Source: Pedobacter heparinus DSM 2366
GTDB lineage: Bacteria; Bacteroidota; Bacteroidia; Sphingobacteriales; Sphingobacteriaceae
Direction: 5' to 3'
Length of the DNA: 64,000 nucleotides
Assembly: GCF_000023825.1 (NCBI RefSeq)
Contig: NC_013061.1
Span: 3,286,001-3,350,000, forward strand
Under the pieces are notes generated by a model. The model was not told the DNA's origin, ran no database searches, and saw only the letters and a list, made by a program, of their open reading frames with translations. Shown here piece after piece: positions 53,346 to 62,566 of this stretch; the first letter of the stretch is position 1, and every line of letters begins with the position of its first letter. The translations under genes and the position numbers were made by a program.

Positions 53346-56164
53346 AATTTCTCTAAATCTCCGTTAAATTTATAGCTTGCCCCTCGCTGAGTGGCAATAC
53401 TGGTAATCTTATTTCCGTAGCGCAGTAAACAAACACCACCTGTTTTTGAATAGACCTCGACTGCGCTTAATGCACCATCTTTCCATTTAAAGTTCAATAC
53501 AAAGCCCCCGCGTGCACAAATTCCTTTTACCTCACCTTCCGGCAAATCTGCTGGTAAGGCCGGCAACAGTTCCACAAACTGGGTATGGCTTTGCAGCAGC
53601 ATTTCTGCAATGCCTGCGGCTCCCCCAAAATTGCCGTCAATCTGGAAAGGTGGGTGTGCATCAAACAGGTTGATGTAAGCTCCACCACCCTTTGCCGCGG
53701 GGCTGATCAGCATTTTAACCATTTTCATGGCATGGTTACCGTCCTTAAACCGTGCCCAGAAATTGATTTTCCAGGCCAGGCTCCAGCCTGTACCTTCATC
53801 GCCACGGTAAATTAACGACTGCCTGGCTGCCTTCATCATGTCGGGTGTATCCCAGGTAATGTCATTGCCCGGATGTACGCCCCATAAATGCGAAACATGG
53901 CGGTGTTTATTGGTGGTATCATCTTTATCTTCCAGCCATTCCTGTAGCTGACCATATTTACCAATCTGATTTGGTGCTATCAACGTTATTTTTTGCTCCA
54001 GTGTTTTTTTAAAATCAGCATCAACGCCCAAAAGCGCTGTTGCAGCAATGCAGTTCCTAAAGAGGGTACGGATGATCTGATGGTCCATAGTGGGCCCGGC
54101 TACGAGTCCCCCATTTTCAGGAGAATTAGATGGTGTACTGATCAGCCAGCCTGTTTTGGGATCTTTAATTAAAAAGTCGTTAAAGAAAACGGCTGCCTGT
54201 TTCATTACCGGATAGGCTTCATTTTTAAGGAAATTTAGGTCCTGTGTGAAAAGGTAATGTTCCCATAGGTGCTGACTGAGCCATCCTGCGCCAGACACCC
54301 ATATCCCATGATTTGAGGCATTAATAGGGGCTGTACCATTCCAGAGGTCTGTATTGTGGTGCAATACCCAACCCTTAGCATTGTAATGCACTTTAGCTGT
54401 TACTTCCCCGTTTTTTGCCAGCGCATTTATTTTCCGGATCAGGGGTTCGGCCATTGCAGACAGGTTCAATACCCCCGTTGGCCAGTAATTCATTTCGAGG
54501 TTAATGTTGGTGGTATATTTACTGCCCCATGGTGGGGTAAGCAGCTCATTCCAGATGCCCTGCAGGTTTGCGGGCTGCGTTCCCGGCCGGGAACTGGAAA
54601 TTAACAGGTACCTGCCATATTGCATAAATAAGGCGGCAAAAGCGGGGTCATTCCCGTCCGAAAACTGTTCTATCCGTTCGTCTGTTGGCAAGCTTGCTTT
54701 ACTGTCGGGCCCAAAACTGACTGAAAAAGCAGTATAGTATTTCTGGTATTCTTTGATGTGTGCCGCTTTAACCTGGGCATAGCTCTTTCCATTTAAGCCG
54801 GTCAGTGCTTTAACAGCTGCACTGGCTGGATTGCCCGAAACATCTTTGTCGTTTACAAAGCTGGTACCGGCCGTAAGGTAAAGTGTTACGGCATCCGCAG
54901 CAACAATACTGATCTTATTGGCCGTAACCAGTAACTTTCCTTTAGTAATGATGGCTTGCAGGCGGCTTTCGCCCTTTAGCACGCCATCCCTCACCTTTAA
55001 AGAAAGTGCAATGGTATTGGCATTTATTTTCTTAACTCCTGAGTACTTATGCGGACTTCCCAAAAGGGCATCAAAACTGATGCTTCCTTTTTTATCGGCC
55101 GTTAAACGTATCACAATTGCCTGATCGGGTTGCGAAGCAAGATATTCCCGCAGATAGTTTATGCCCTTTAAGGTGTAGGTGGTACTGGCAACTGCTGTGT
55201 TCAGGTCCAGTTTCCTTTTATAATTTGTAACCGCTTCATTTTCGGTTTTAAAGTTCAGGTACAGGTCGCCAAATGGCTGGTAACTGGCCTGAAACTGAGG
55301 AACCAGCGGCGGTTCATCATTCTGCACCTTATATTTCCATTCTTTAACCAGCGACACTCCATTTCCCGGTGCATCCTTCGGATAGACCGCAATGGCTTTG
55401 CTTGTATCTTTATAACCTGCCAGTCCACCTTTATCAAAATAATTGAGTACCTGTATAGCAATGGTATTTTTTCCAGGTTTAAGCAGTTTGGCCGGTATGG
55501 TATACTTTCTGGGTTCGGTACCATCGGTATTGCCGATCAGGGTACCATTTACATAAGTCAGGTCCTGATCACGGATACGGTTCAGGTCGAGCACCAGGTC
55601 TTTGCCCTGCCAGTTGGGCGGAGCCTCGAACGTCGTGCGGAACCATACTGCCCCATCCAGGCCCGAGAGTCCCACAGCTTCCCAGCCTTCATAACTGGGT
55701 ACCTTAATGCTTTTCCAGGATTGATCGTCGTAGTTTTCAAGCGCCGGATTGCCTTGCAATCCCTTTAAAGCCTTCATGTCGCCAACCCATTTGGTCCGGT
55801 CGCCCGCCCCACTCATGCTGCCCATAAATTTCTCAGCAGCCAGCTTTTCGGCCTCCTGCTGGTTACCTTCAAAAAGCAATTGCCTGATCTGCGGCAGGTA
55901 AGCTGCAGCACCTTTATGGTTATAATCTCTTGGACCGCCCGTCCATAAAGTCTCTTCGTTAAACTGAATGTGATCTTTTTCTACCCCTGCAAAAATCATG
56001 GCACCCAAACGACCATTCCCGATTGGAAGGGCATCCGTCCATTTTTCCGCAGGTTTAGTGTACCAGAGCTGGTAAGCAGGTTGCTGGGCAAGGGCTGTAA
56101 AACTGGTTATACCAAAACCCGCCAGCAATACTGCGGATATCTGGTTTTTTAACAGATGGATCAT
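53342..56164 (-). CDS. GH95-family alpha-L-fucosidase/alpha-L-galactosidase with inserted beta-sandwich
   Basis: A 940-residue exported enzyme (signal peptide 1-27). The GH95 opening is YTKPAEKWTDALPIGNGRLG and the catalytic (alpha/alpha)6 barrel follows. Residues matching those known to work in GH95 are Asn553 and Asn555 in NINLEMNYWP, Glu683 in PSNSPENGG and Asp843 in FQIDGNFGG. An unusual feature is about 175 extra residues (roughly 117-292), splitting the N-terminal domain between AEKFMG and SYQPFGD and resembling a galactose-binding-like or GH2-N-type sandwich (WFRTTFEAP, VNGTLIGNTDG). GH95 acts on L-fucose or L-galactose side chains, both present in rhamnogalacturonan-II. The start is 17 bp after the GH28 gene. 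Confidence 0.9.
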   Translation of the reverse strand: MIHLLKNQISAVLLAGFGITSFTALAQQPAYQLWYTKPAEKWTDALPIGNGRLGAMIFAGVEKDHIQFNEETLWTGGPRDYNHKGAAAYLPQIRQLLFEGNQQEAEKLAAEKFMGSMSGAGDRTKWVGDMKALKGLQGNPALENYDDQSWKSIKVPSYEGWEAVGLSGLDGAVWFRTTFEAPPNWQGKDLVLDLNRIRDQDLTYVNGTLIGNTDGTEPRKYTIPAKLLKPGKNTIAIQVLNYFDKGGLAGYKDTSKAIAVYPKDAPGNGVSLVKEWKYKVQNDEPPLVPQFQASYQPFGDLYLNFKTENEAVTNYKRKLDLNTAVASTTYTLKGINYLREYLASQPDQAIVIRLTADKKGSISFDALLGSPHKYSGVKKINANTIALSLKVRDGVLKGESRLQAIITKGKLLVTANKISIVAADAVTLYLTAGTSFVNDKDVSGNPASAAVKALTGLNGKSYAQVKAAHIKEYQKYYTAFSVSFGPDSKASLPTDERIEQFSDGNDPAFAALFMQYGRYLLISSSRPGTQPANLQGIWNELLTPPWGSKYTTNINLEMNYWPTGVLNLSAMAEPLIRKINALAKNGEVTAKVHYNAKGWVLHHNTDLWNGTAPINASNHGIWVSGAGWLSQHLWEHYLFTQDLNFLKNEAYPVMKQAAVFFNDFLIKDPKTGWLISTPSNSPENGGLVAGPTMDHQIIRTLFRNCIAATALLGVDADFKKTLEQKITLIAPNQIGKYGQLQEWLEDKDDTTNKHRHVSHLWGVHPGNDITWDTPDMMKAARQSLIYRGDEGTGWSLAWKINFWARFKDGNHAMKMVKMLISPAAKGGGAYINLFDAHPPFQIDGNFGGAAGIAEMLLQSHTQFVELLPALPADLPEGEVKGICARGGFVLNFKWKDGALSAVEVYSKTGGVCLLRYGNKITSIATQRGASYKFNGDLEKL

Positions 56165-56181
56165 AATGATACAGATTAAAA

Positions 56182-57810
56182 TTATTTAATGGTATCCCCC
56201 GAAATAACCCGTACTGCGTCTGTAACTTTCCCTTCCGTTACCACAGGAGTTTTTACATGCTTAAAGTTATTGTTTCCCAGCGTGATATTTTTAGTTTTTT
56301 CTCCACTGATTTTCAGGTACATATCTGTTCCTGCAGCCGGGAAAGCGTTGTAAATAAAGGCATCATTTATATCTTTAAGCGTAATTACAGCTGCATTTGC
56401 ATGTGGTGTATAACTTTTTAAACCGTTTATAGTCAGTGCAGAAACATTTTCAGCTTTAACAGCCGGTCCTATTTCTGTATTTACCTCTACGTTATGGAAT
56501 GCGATACGGCTGGCATTCCTGATGTCTAAACCTGTTTTTGCCTCCATATTGATGTCATTAAAACTGATATTTTCTATGGGCATTTCTTCCAGTCCGTTTA
56601 AATAGGCAGCCTCATTTACCTGGCCGGTAATGTTGCTGAAATGAATGTTCCTGAACCTTGGCGTACGTTCGGAAACCGGTTCTAATGTTGTTTTAGCATA
56701 CTGCAGATCGAGCACAATTGCCTGTTGTTTTATATTCTTCATGATGATGTTGTCTACCCTGATCTCTTCGACTATGCCACCCCTGCCGCGTGCAGATTTA
56801 ATACGGATCCCGCGGTCTGTTCCATCGAATACACAATTGGAAATGCTGATCTTTCGTACATCACCAGACATTTCACTGCCTATCACTACACCGCCATGGC
56901 CCGATAACATGGTGCAATTGGTAATGGTATAATTCTGTGCCGGCGCTGCCATTTTCCGGCCCGGTGCATCCTTGCCCGATTTAATGGTAATACAGTCATC
57001 ACCCACACTGATATGGCAATTGGAGATGTGTACATTGTTACAGGATTCAGGATTAATCCCATCTGTATTTGGTGCAAAAGAACCCGGGTTATTGATAGTT
57101 ACCGCATGTATGGTTACATTTTCACAAAACTCCGGATTAACCGTCCAGAATGGGGAATTGCGAATGGTTATCCCTTCAATAAATACATTTTTACAGTACA
57201 TGGTCTGAATAAATGGCGGACGCAGGAAGCCCCTTTTCATCTGCTTCGGATCATCCGGCAATAAGATCTCCCTGTTCAGGTCGTCGAACATATATTGCCA
57301 TTTAGAACGTGGCTGGTCTGCTTTATACCCTTCTACAAAATCCCACCATTTTTTACCATGGCCATCTATAATACCACGCCCGGTAATGGCAATATTTTCA
57401 GCTTTATAAGCATAAAATAAAGGCGAAAAGCTAGTCACATCCACCCCTTCATACCTGCTTTTTACCATCGGCAAATAATCATCAAAATTATCACTGAAAT
57501 GTAGTTCCGCCCCTGCGTCAATAAAAATGGTAATGTTACTTTTCAGGTGAATAGCCCCTGTAAGGTATTTTCCCGCAGGAAAATAAACCGTTCCGCCACC
57601 CGCTTTTGAAGCCGCATCAATCGCTTTTTTAATGGCCTGGGTTGCGAGTTTGCTGCTGTCGTTCCTTGCTCCATATTTCAATACATTGTAATAGGATTGT
57701 GCATTGGAACTTAAACCAAAGCTTAGCAGGCAAGTAAAAAGGACAACGATTATCTTAAATACAGGGCAAGGGCTATAAAACTTCATTTCGGCTATTTTCT
57801 TGATGATCAT
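56182..57810 (-). CDS. GH28 polygalacturonase, secreted
   Basis: A 542-residue beta-helix enzyme. Start may be Met1 (which overlaps the previous stop by 4 bp) or Met9, which gives the better signal peptide. The GH28 catalytic set is complete: Asp250 in NTDG, Asp271 and Asp272 in GDDC, His305 in GHGG and the RIK pair Arg336/Lys338. GH28 enzymes hydrolyse galacturonan or rhamnogalacturonan; the long form with extended loops is common among exo-acting types in Bacteroidota. It supplies the hydrolytic counterpart to the three pectate lyases. Confidence 0.93.
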   Translation of the reverse strand: MIIKKIAEMKFYSPCPVFKIIVVLFTCLLSFGLSSNAQSYYNVLKYGARNDSSKLATQAIKKAIDAASKAGGGTVYFPAGKYLTGAIHLKSNITIFIDAGAELHFSDNFDDYLPMVKSRYEGVDVTSFSPLFYAYKAENIAITGRGIIDGHGKKWWDFVEGYKADQPRSKWQYMFDDLNREILLPDDPKQMKRGFLRPPFIQTMYCKNVFIEGITIRNSPFWTVNPEFCENVTIHAVTINNPGSFAPNTDGINPESCNNVHISNCHISVGDDCITIKSGKDAPGRKMAAPAQNYTITNCTMLSGHGGVVIGSEMSGDVRKISISNCVFDGTDRGIRIKSARGRGGIVEEIRVDNIIMKNIKQQAIVLDLQYAKTTLEPVSERTPRFRNIHFSNITGQVNEAAYLNGLEEMPIENISFNDINMEAKTGLDIRNASRIAFHNVEVNTEIGPAVKAENVSALTINGLKSYTPHANAAVITLKDINDAFIYNAFPAAGTDMYLKISGEKTKNITLGNNNFKHVKTPVVTEGKVTDAVRVISGDTIK

Positions 57811-59354
57811 TTCATTTTAATTACTGCAGGTTTTAAGTTTGCAGCACGATAAATTTCTTTTCCATTGGCATAGATGTACAATCCTTTGCCCTTATTGTAT
57901 TTTTTACCGGTCTTGTCCCAGCGCAGCTGCAATGTTTTGCCGTGATAACTGAGGTTATCCAGTAAAAACCAGTCCCACTTCCCTTCAGGGATCAGTGGCT
58001 GGAAGCCTACAGCCTGATCAGCCCTTGGTTTAATGCCAATCAGGTCGTTGATCACCAGATCGCAAAAAGTAGAATGGTTATAGAAACTGCTCCTTGGGTT
58101 ATCCCCTTTCAGCCATTCCCCATTCTTTTCATCCTGGTATTCGCCCAGATAAGGTTTACCATTTTTCTGATGAGAAAGCGCATATTGATGTAGTTCATCA
58201 TAAAAAACAGTTGCCGTCATTTTACCGTGGTTTTTATAATTGGTAAGCAAATTTGCCAGTCCTTTTAAAGTTTGCGAACTGGCAAAAGGCCATAAGGCAC
58301 CGTCCCATTCGCAGCTATGGCCGGATCCCCTTGTCCTGAATGTAGGTTCTCTCCTTTCGGCAGTGGTCAGGCCCCAGGGAGCTTTAAACCCGGCAGTATC
58401 CAGCAACTGGTCCCATGCCCTGGCATATACTGGCTGATCGGCAGGTAAATTGAAATCCCATGGCACAAAGCCAATGGCCTCACGCGCAACAGCAAGTTTT
58501 CCGTTAGGGTGCCTCGTTTTAAAAAAACTGCCTTTACTGTCCCACAGGCTATCCTGCACCAGTTTTTTAAGCTGTGCAGCTTTAACAATATATTTTTCCG
58601 TTAATGCTTTATCTCCTGTAATTGCGGCAATATTGGCCAGGGCCTTTGCATTTCCATACATATAACTGCTGATGGTAGGCCTGCGGTTCTCATCTTTCCG
58701 TGACCCGCTTACCGACTCTTCCATTCCGTCCCTGACATCAAACTGCCAGAACAGGCCGCTTTTTACTTGTCTTTCTTTTTCCCATTTGGCATAATCAGCA
58801 TCCAGGGCAGGCAATATGCGTTTCAAATGCGCTGCATCCGGTGTTACCAGGTAGTTCTGGTACACTGCATCATCCAGCCAGCTGCTAAACTGGTGAAAGC
58901 GCGGTTTGCTTTGACCAACATCGGCATGGTACAGCCAGAAATCTATATATTCTTTTAAATATTCCGTGTTCTTTAACCATCGCCCTTCATAAATATGGTG
59001 CCCAAGTGCACAGCTGATAGAATTGTATTTGCCTGCATGGTTAACAGGCTCAATAAACTCGGTAAAGATAAAGCCTTCAGGTGTTTTTACCAGATGCTTA
59101 CGGAAAGACCACCACCGGTAATAATAGTTTTGTTCCAATACTTCATCCGGACACTCCAGCAAGGGAATATTTTGTGCCAGCCAGTCGAATGCCGCAGCAT
59201 TGGGCACAAAGTTTTTCACTGCTTCTTCATCAATGGAATTAAAAAAGGTTACGTACTTTTTAAGTTTGGCCGTACCTGCAGGCAACTGCGCAGCAGCAAC
59301 TCCTGTAAAAAACAGGAACAATGCCATGAGTATAAAATTCTTTCTGTTCATCAT
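57807..59354 (-). CDS. MGH1-like (alpha/alpha)6-barrel glycoside hydrolase, secreted
   Basis: A 515-residue exported protein (signal peptide 1-22) predicted as an (alpha/alpha)6 toroid. Long helical stretches alternate with acidic aromatic motifs: YYYRWWSFRKHLVKT, SSWLDDAVYQNYL, QFDVRDGMEESVSGSR and GHSCEWDGALWPFAS, of the kind found in GH63/MGH1-like and related barrels. I do not assign a CAZy family. The start overlaps the stop of the preceding gene by 1 bp and its own stop overlaps the GH28 start by 4 bp, so it is tightly coupled in the operon. Likely acts on an oligosaccharide released from pectin; substrate unknown. Confidence 0.68.
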   Translation of the reverse strand: MMNRKNFILMALFLFFTGVAAAQLPAGTAKLKKYVTFFNSIDEEAVKNFVPNAAAFDWLAQNIPLLECPDEVLEQNYYYRWWSFRKHLVKTPEGFIFTEFIEPVNHAGKYNSISCALGHHIYEGRWLKNTEYLKEYIDFWLYHADVGQSKPRFHQFSSWLDDAVYQNYLVTPDAAHLKRILPALDADYAKWEKERQVKSGLFWQFDVRDGMEESVSGSRKDENRRPTISSYMYGNAKALANIAAITGDKALTEKYIVKAAQLKKLVQDSLWDSKGSFFKTRHPNGKLAVAREAIGFVPWDFNLPADQPVYARAWDQLLDTAGFKAPWGLTTAERREPTFRTRGSGHSCEWDGALWPFASSQTLKGLANLLTNYKNHGKMTATVFYDELHQYALSHQKNGKPYLGEYQDEKNGEWLKGDNPRSSFYNHSTFCDLVINDLIGIKPRADQAVGFQPLIPEGKWDWFLLDNLSYHGKTLQLRWDKTGKKYNKGKGLYIYANGKEIYRAANLKPAVIKMK

Positions 59355-62101
59355 TATTCAAATAACCAGTCAATGTCTTTCCCTTGCCCGTCAAGTCCCG
59401 CATTATAGATCCTCATTTCCTGCTTTTCAGTGATAAAGCCAAGGATCAGACATTCGCCCTTTCCTAAAGTTAAAGTATTTGTTCCGGCTTCAAAAGTATA
59501 AGCATGTACATTGACAGGCGGGTAACCCGCCACAACCAGGGCATTGGAAATCTTTATCTCCGATTGCCCGTAATTGTTTGCACTGGCATCGGTTTCGAGT
59601 TCAGGAGCTTTAAGGTATGAGGGGCCTTTTTTATTAAAAAAACCTACCAAAACCTTTACCGGGACGGTATTACTGAACTTCAGTGTAGTACCCGTTTTTA
59701 GCTGTTCTGTTTTAGCCATTTTTACAGCCTTAAGCCCCTTCAGCTGTGTCGTGAAATCCTTTATTTTAGCTGCTGAATCTGTAAATACCACCGCATCCCT
59801 GCCAATAACATAAGTTCCCTGGTCCGACAGTATTTTAACCGCTGCATTTTTAAAAGGCTGTAATACAATCGCTTTCCCCTTGCCTGCCGATTTCAAAGAA
59901 TCTATGCTTTTTTTAAAATGGTCCAGTTCTTTCGTAAAAACCGGCAACATCTCTTTCCAGTGGATAAAAGTTTTATCAACGCCACGCATAGGTATTTTAC
60001 GCTGTTTGGTTTGCATACTATTGGCATACAGGTAATCATTTTCTGTTAGTTTAACCAAATCAGCATAATAACTTACGCTCTTTTCTAAAAGGGGCAGGGC
60101 CTTTTCCAGGTCGGATACATCGTTTGAATATTTATAGCGTAACACCCATAGTGCCGATTTAACCTTTTCTGCATAAAAATTGGCCATGGCATTGTAGCAG
60201 TACATATCATTTTTGAGCCTTCTAAATTCTGCGGTATCACGGGTAACTGTTGCTGCCGCTGCATTTATAGCTGCAAGGGCCTGCTGTCCATGTACCACCA
60301 CTTCTTTGGCAATCTGAACAGGGGTTTCTCCAATATGGCCTTGTTTTTTCCATTCTTTCTCTGCGTACTCAATGATCATCTCTCCTTCCGGGGCTTCAGA
60401 CTCATACATTAAGGTAAATAAACCATAACGGTAAGGATTGATCAGCTGGGTCATCAGCATCCCCAGTGTTAAAGTCTGCCTGTTGCCATCGGTAATCCCG
60501 TAGCGGCGCAACAGTTTAGGAGAAATTTCTCCTGATTCTTCATATGCGTTCAGGATGGCTTTACCACTGGCCAGGTCAGTGCCATATTTACCAGCAAGCT
60601 CCTTTCCCCAGTAATCAATTTCCTCATTTCTGTCCCTTTTGGAATTCCAGGCATATCTGCCCCATTCCTTGTACCAGATCCAGTCCCTGTCAACCTGCAA
60701 CTGCCTGGGGCTGATCTTATCAGCTGTGTATGGCCAGTCCCAATAACCCGATTGCGGGTAAAGGTGCAGTCCTTTTGCCCCATATATTTTATCCATTGCC
60801 TGTACAGATTTCTGGATAAAATTGGCAGACCCATACCTGAAAGGTTCCAGATTGGCCAGGATATGTACATTTGCAATATGTACCGGAGCAACAGCACTTA
60901 ATTTTCTGTGAAGCGCTGCCCAGCTTCCCCGGGGCTCATAAGTGGTAAGCGCCTCTCCGTTAAACTTATTTTCTGTATATAAATTTTTATACAGAGGTAA
61001 GGAAGCGGTCATTACCCTGGGTGCATCGGTATCATGGGCCCTCAATACAATTGGTGGTTCATTTTTAATACCCGCAGCCTTTAAGCCATCTTTTACCCCC
61101 GGAATAATGGTTTTCGTAAACCAGTCCACATCGTCCTGCCCTACGCCTTCCATAGCTTCGCCCAAGGCCACCAGTAAACCCACATTCGGATATTTCTCTA
61201 CAAAGGCGGCAATAGATTTGCGGGTATAATCGGCTATAAGAGGAATAATCGGCCTGTTACGGTCCTGCGTTTTGAGGTGGTGTTTTTCGGCAAAAGGTTT
61301 AGGGATAATGATATTGTAAAACATCTGGATTACCCAAATGCCACGTTTATCCGCTTCTTCAGTCAGAAACCGGAACATTTCTTCATTTTTCTTAAAAGTA
61401 ACATCGTCTACCTCCACTGCATAAGGATAATCTTTTAACCTTACCAATGAGGCAAAAGGGTGACCGTTCCAGAGGTAAAGTGAATTGTATCGGTTCTCTA
61501 CCATCATATCCAGATACTGGATCCAAAGTGCTTTATCATAAAACCAGGGGAATGTTTCCGGGGTATAAGGATATTCGTAAACATCCCTGCCCGGCAGATA
61601 GTCGGGTTTCTGGAGTCCGATACAGGTTCCGCGCAATACCATTTCCGGCTGATCTGTAAGGGCAATCTTTTCAGGTAGTTTACCTGTATTTTTTATTTCA
61701 TCAGCCAGCTCCATACAACCGTATAAAGCTCCGGAAGGATCAGTACCCTCAATAACCAGGTTTCTGTTTTTAGCATAAGTGATGCTGAACCCCTCTTTTC
61801 CGGCCTGTGTACCAGTAGCGTTCATAGCCGCAGCCAAACTGTTTAACAGCTTATCGTTTTTTGTACCGATAACGATTACATTTTTTGTGGCCGGAGCTTT
61901 GTCTCTTTGTACAATATTAACATCATAACCAATTAAATTCAAAGCACTTGCTAATTTACCCGCACCGAATTTAATCCTTGAACTGTTTTGAATGGGAATG
62001 ACAATGGTGAGCTTGCTTTTTTTATCAACTCTGGCAGCATGCGATTCAGCATGGCTAAAAAGCGAAAGACATATAAAAATAAAAATGTGGAAATTTCTCA
62101 T
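59354..62101 (-). CDS. GH67/GH115-like alpha-glucuronidase-type protein, secreted
   Basis: A 915-residue exported protein. Residues about 30-150 form the alpha-glucuronidase-type N-terminal domain (VIVIGTKNDKLL, then GFSITYAKNRNLVIEGTDPSGALYG), which precedes a TIM barrel (about 165-480, with NRYNSLYLWNGHPF and GLLVALGEAMEGVGQDD) and a long helical C-terminal region (500-760). Related barrels belong to GH67, GH115, GH84 and GH20; I cannot tell which, and it may be a new family. An acidic side-chain substrate such as glucuronic or galacturonic acid is suggested by the N-terminal domain and the pectin operon. First gene of the operon, after regulon promoter C. Confidence 0.62.
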   Translation of the reverse strand: MRNFHIFIFICLSLFSHAESHAARVDKKSKLTIVIPIQNSSRIKFGAGKLASALNLIGYDVNIVQRDKAPATKNVIVIGTKNDKLLNSLAAAMNATGTQAGKEGFSITYAKNRNLVIEGTDPSGALYGCMELADEIKNTGKLPEKIALTDQPEMVLRGTCIGLQKPDYLPGRDVYEYPYTPETFPWFYDKALWIQYLDMMVENRYNSLYLWNGHPFASLVRLKDYPYAVEVDDVTFKKNEEMFRFLTEEADKRGIWVIQMFYNIIIPKPFAEKHHLKTQDRNRPIIPLIADYTRKSIAAFVEKYPNVGLLVALGEAMEGVGQDDVDWFTKTIIPGVKDGLKAAGIKNEPPIVLRAHDTDAPRVMTASLPLYKNLYTENKFNGEALTTYEPRGSWAALHRKLSAVAPVHIANVHILANLEPFRYGSANFIQKSVQAMDKIYGAKGLHLYPQSGYWDWPYTADKISPRQLQVDRDWIWYKEWGRYAWNSKRDRNEEIDYWGKELAGKYGTDLASGKAILNAYEESGEISPKLLRRYGITDGNRQTLTLGMLMTQLINPYRYGLFTLMYESEAPEGEMIIEYAEKEWKKQGHIGETPVQIAKEVVVHGQQALAAINAAAATVTRDTAEFRRLKNDMYCYNAMANFYAEKVKSALWVLRYKYSNDVSDLEKALPLLEKSVSYYADLVKLTENDYLYANSMQTKQRKIPMRGVDKTFIHWKEMLPVFTKELDHFKKSIDSLKSAGKGKAIVLQPFKNAAVKILSDQGTYVIGRDAVVFTDSAAKIKDFTTQLKGLKAVKMAKTEQLKTGTTLKFSNTVPVKVLVGFFNKKGPSYLKAPELETDASANNYGQSEIKISNALVVAGYPPVNVHAYTFEAGTNTLTLGKGECLILGFITEKQEMRIYNAGLDGQGKDIDWLFE

Positions 62102-62171
62102 TTACTACAGATTTCAGAAGGCCTGAAGCTTCAAAAAGTTCAGGATATATTTGGTTAAACTATGCGAATTT

Positions 62172-62239
62172 CAAATATAGCAGGCAGCCCATAGTCTTTC
62201 CTGTAGCATTTCCCCAAAATACTATAGGATATTATCATC
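62172..62239 (-). promoter_or_regulatory. regulon promoter C: tandem activator site plus -7 element, before the 62101 operon
   Basis: Plus-strand half-sites TGTAGCATTTCCCC (62202, eight of nine fixed positions) and TATAGGATATTATC (62223, all nine) are 21 bp apart. The transcribed strand then shows TATATTTG (62172-62179), a perfect TAnnTTTG element, after 22 bp. The site is in the 465-bp gap 62102-62566, which otherwise holds an orphan hairpin and a promoter-like stretch for the Lrp gene. Confidence 0.75.
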
Positions 62240-62348
62240 AGCTATTTCTTACTGTAAAAAAGCTGTTATATGACGTCAAATGCAGGGCATACACAACAGA
62301 ACTTACACTTAAAAAGAAGTAGTCCCCCAAAATAGATTTCTTTAAGCA

Positions 62349-62376
62349 GCTGCCTGAAAATTCAGGCAGCTTTTTT
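62349..62376 (+). terminator. orphan intrinsic terminator with no upstream gene
   Basis: Ten-bp stem GCTGCCTGAA/TTCAGGCAGC (62349-62358 with 62361-62370) followed by six T on the plus strand. No plus-strand gene ends here: the region to the left is the start of a minus-strand operon. It may end a small RNA or an aborted divergent transcript. Confidence 0.7.
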
Positions 62377-62488
62377 ATGGGCAATTAATCTGTAAAAACC
62401 GGAAATATTATCATATATAAACAACTTCACCAAATAATATTTCTTCATAATAAAATATTATCCGCATACACAAAATTACCTGTAAGTA

Positions 62489-62520
62489 TTTGAAAATCTG
62501 AATGAAATACATTTTCTTTG
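62489..62520 (+). promoter_or_regulatory. possible Bacteroidota-type promoter of the Lrp/AsnC gene
   Basis: TTTG at 62489-62492, a 20-bp spacer, then TTTCTTTG at 62513-62520, one base off the TAnnTTTG -7 element. The ATG follows 46 bp later. This matches the family pattern but the elements are short. Confidence 0.35.
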
Positions 62521-62566
62521 CGCAGGTTAACCACCTGAACGGACCAACTTTAGCTTAAACATCAAT

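Noticed and set aside
62399..62412. CCGGAAATATTATC before the Lrp gene
   Set aside because: Only the second part fits the regulon half-site and the 21-bp partner is absent.
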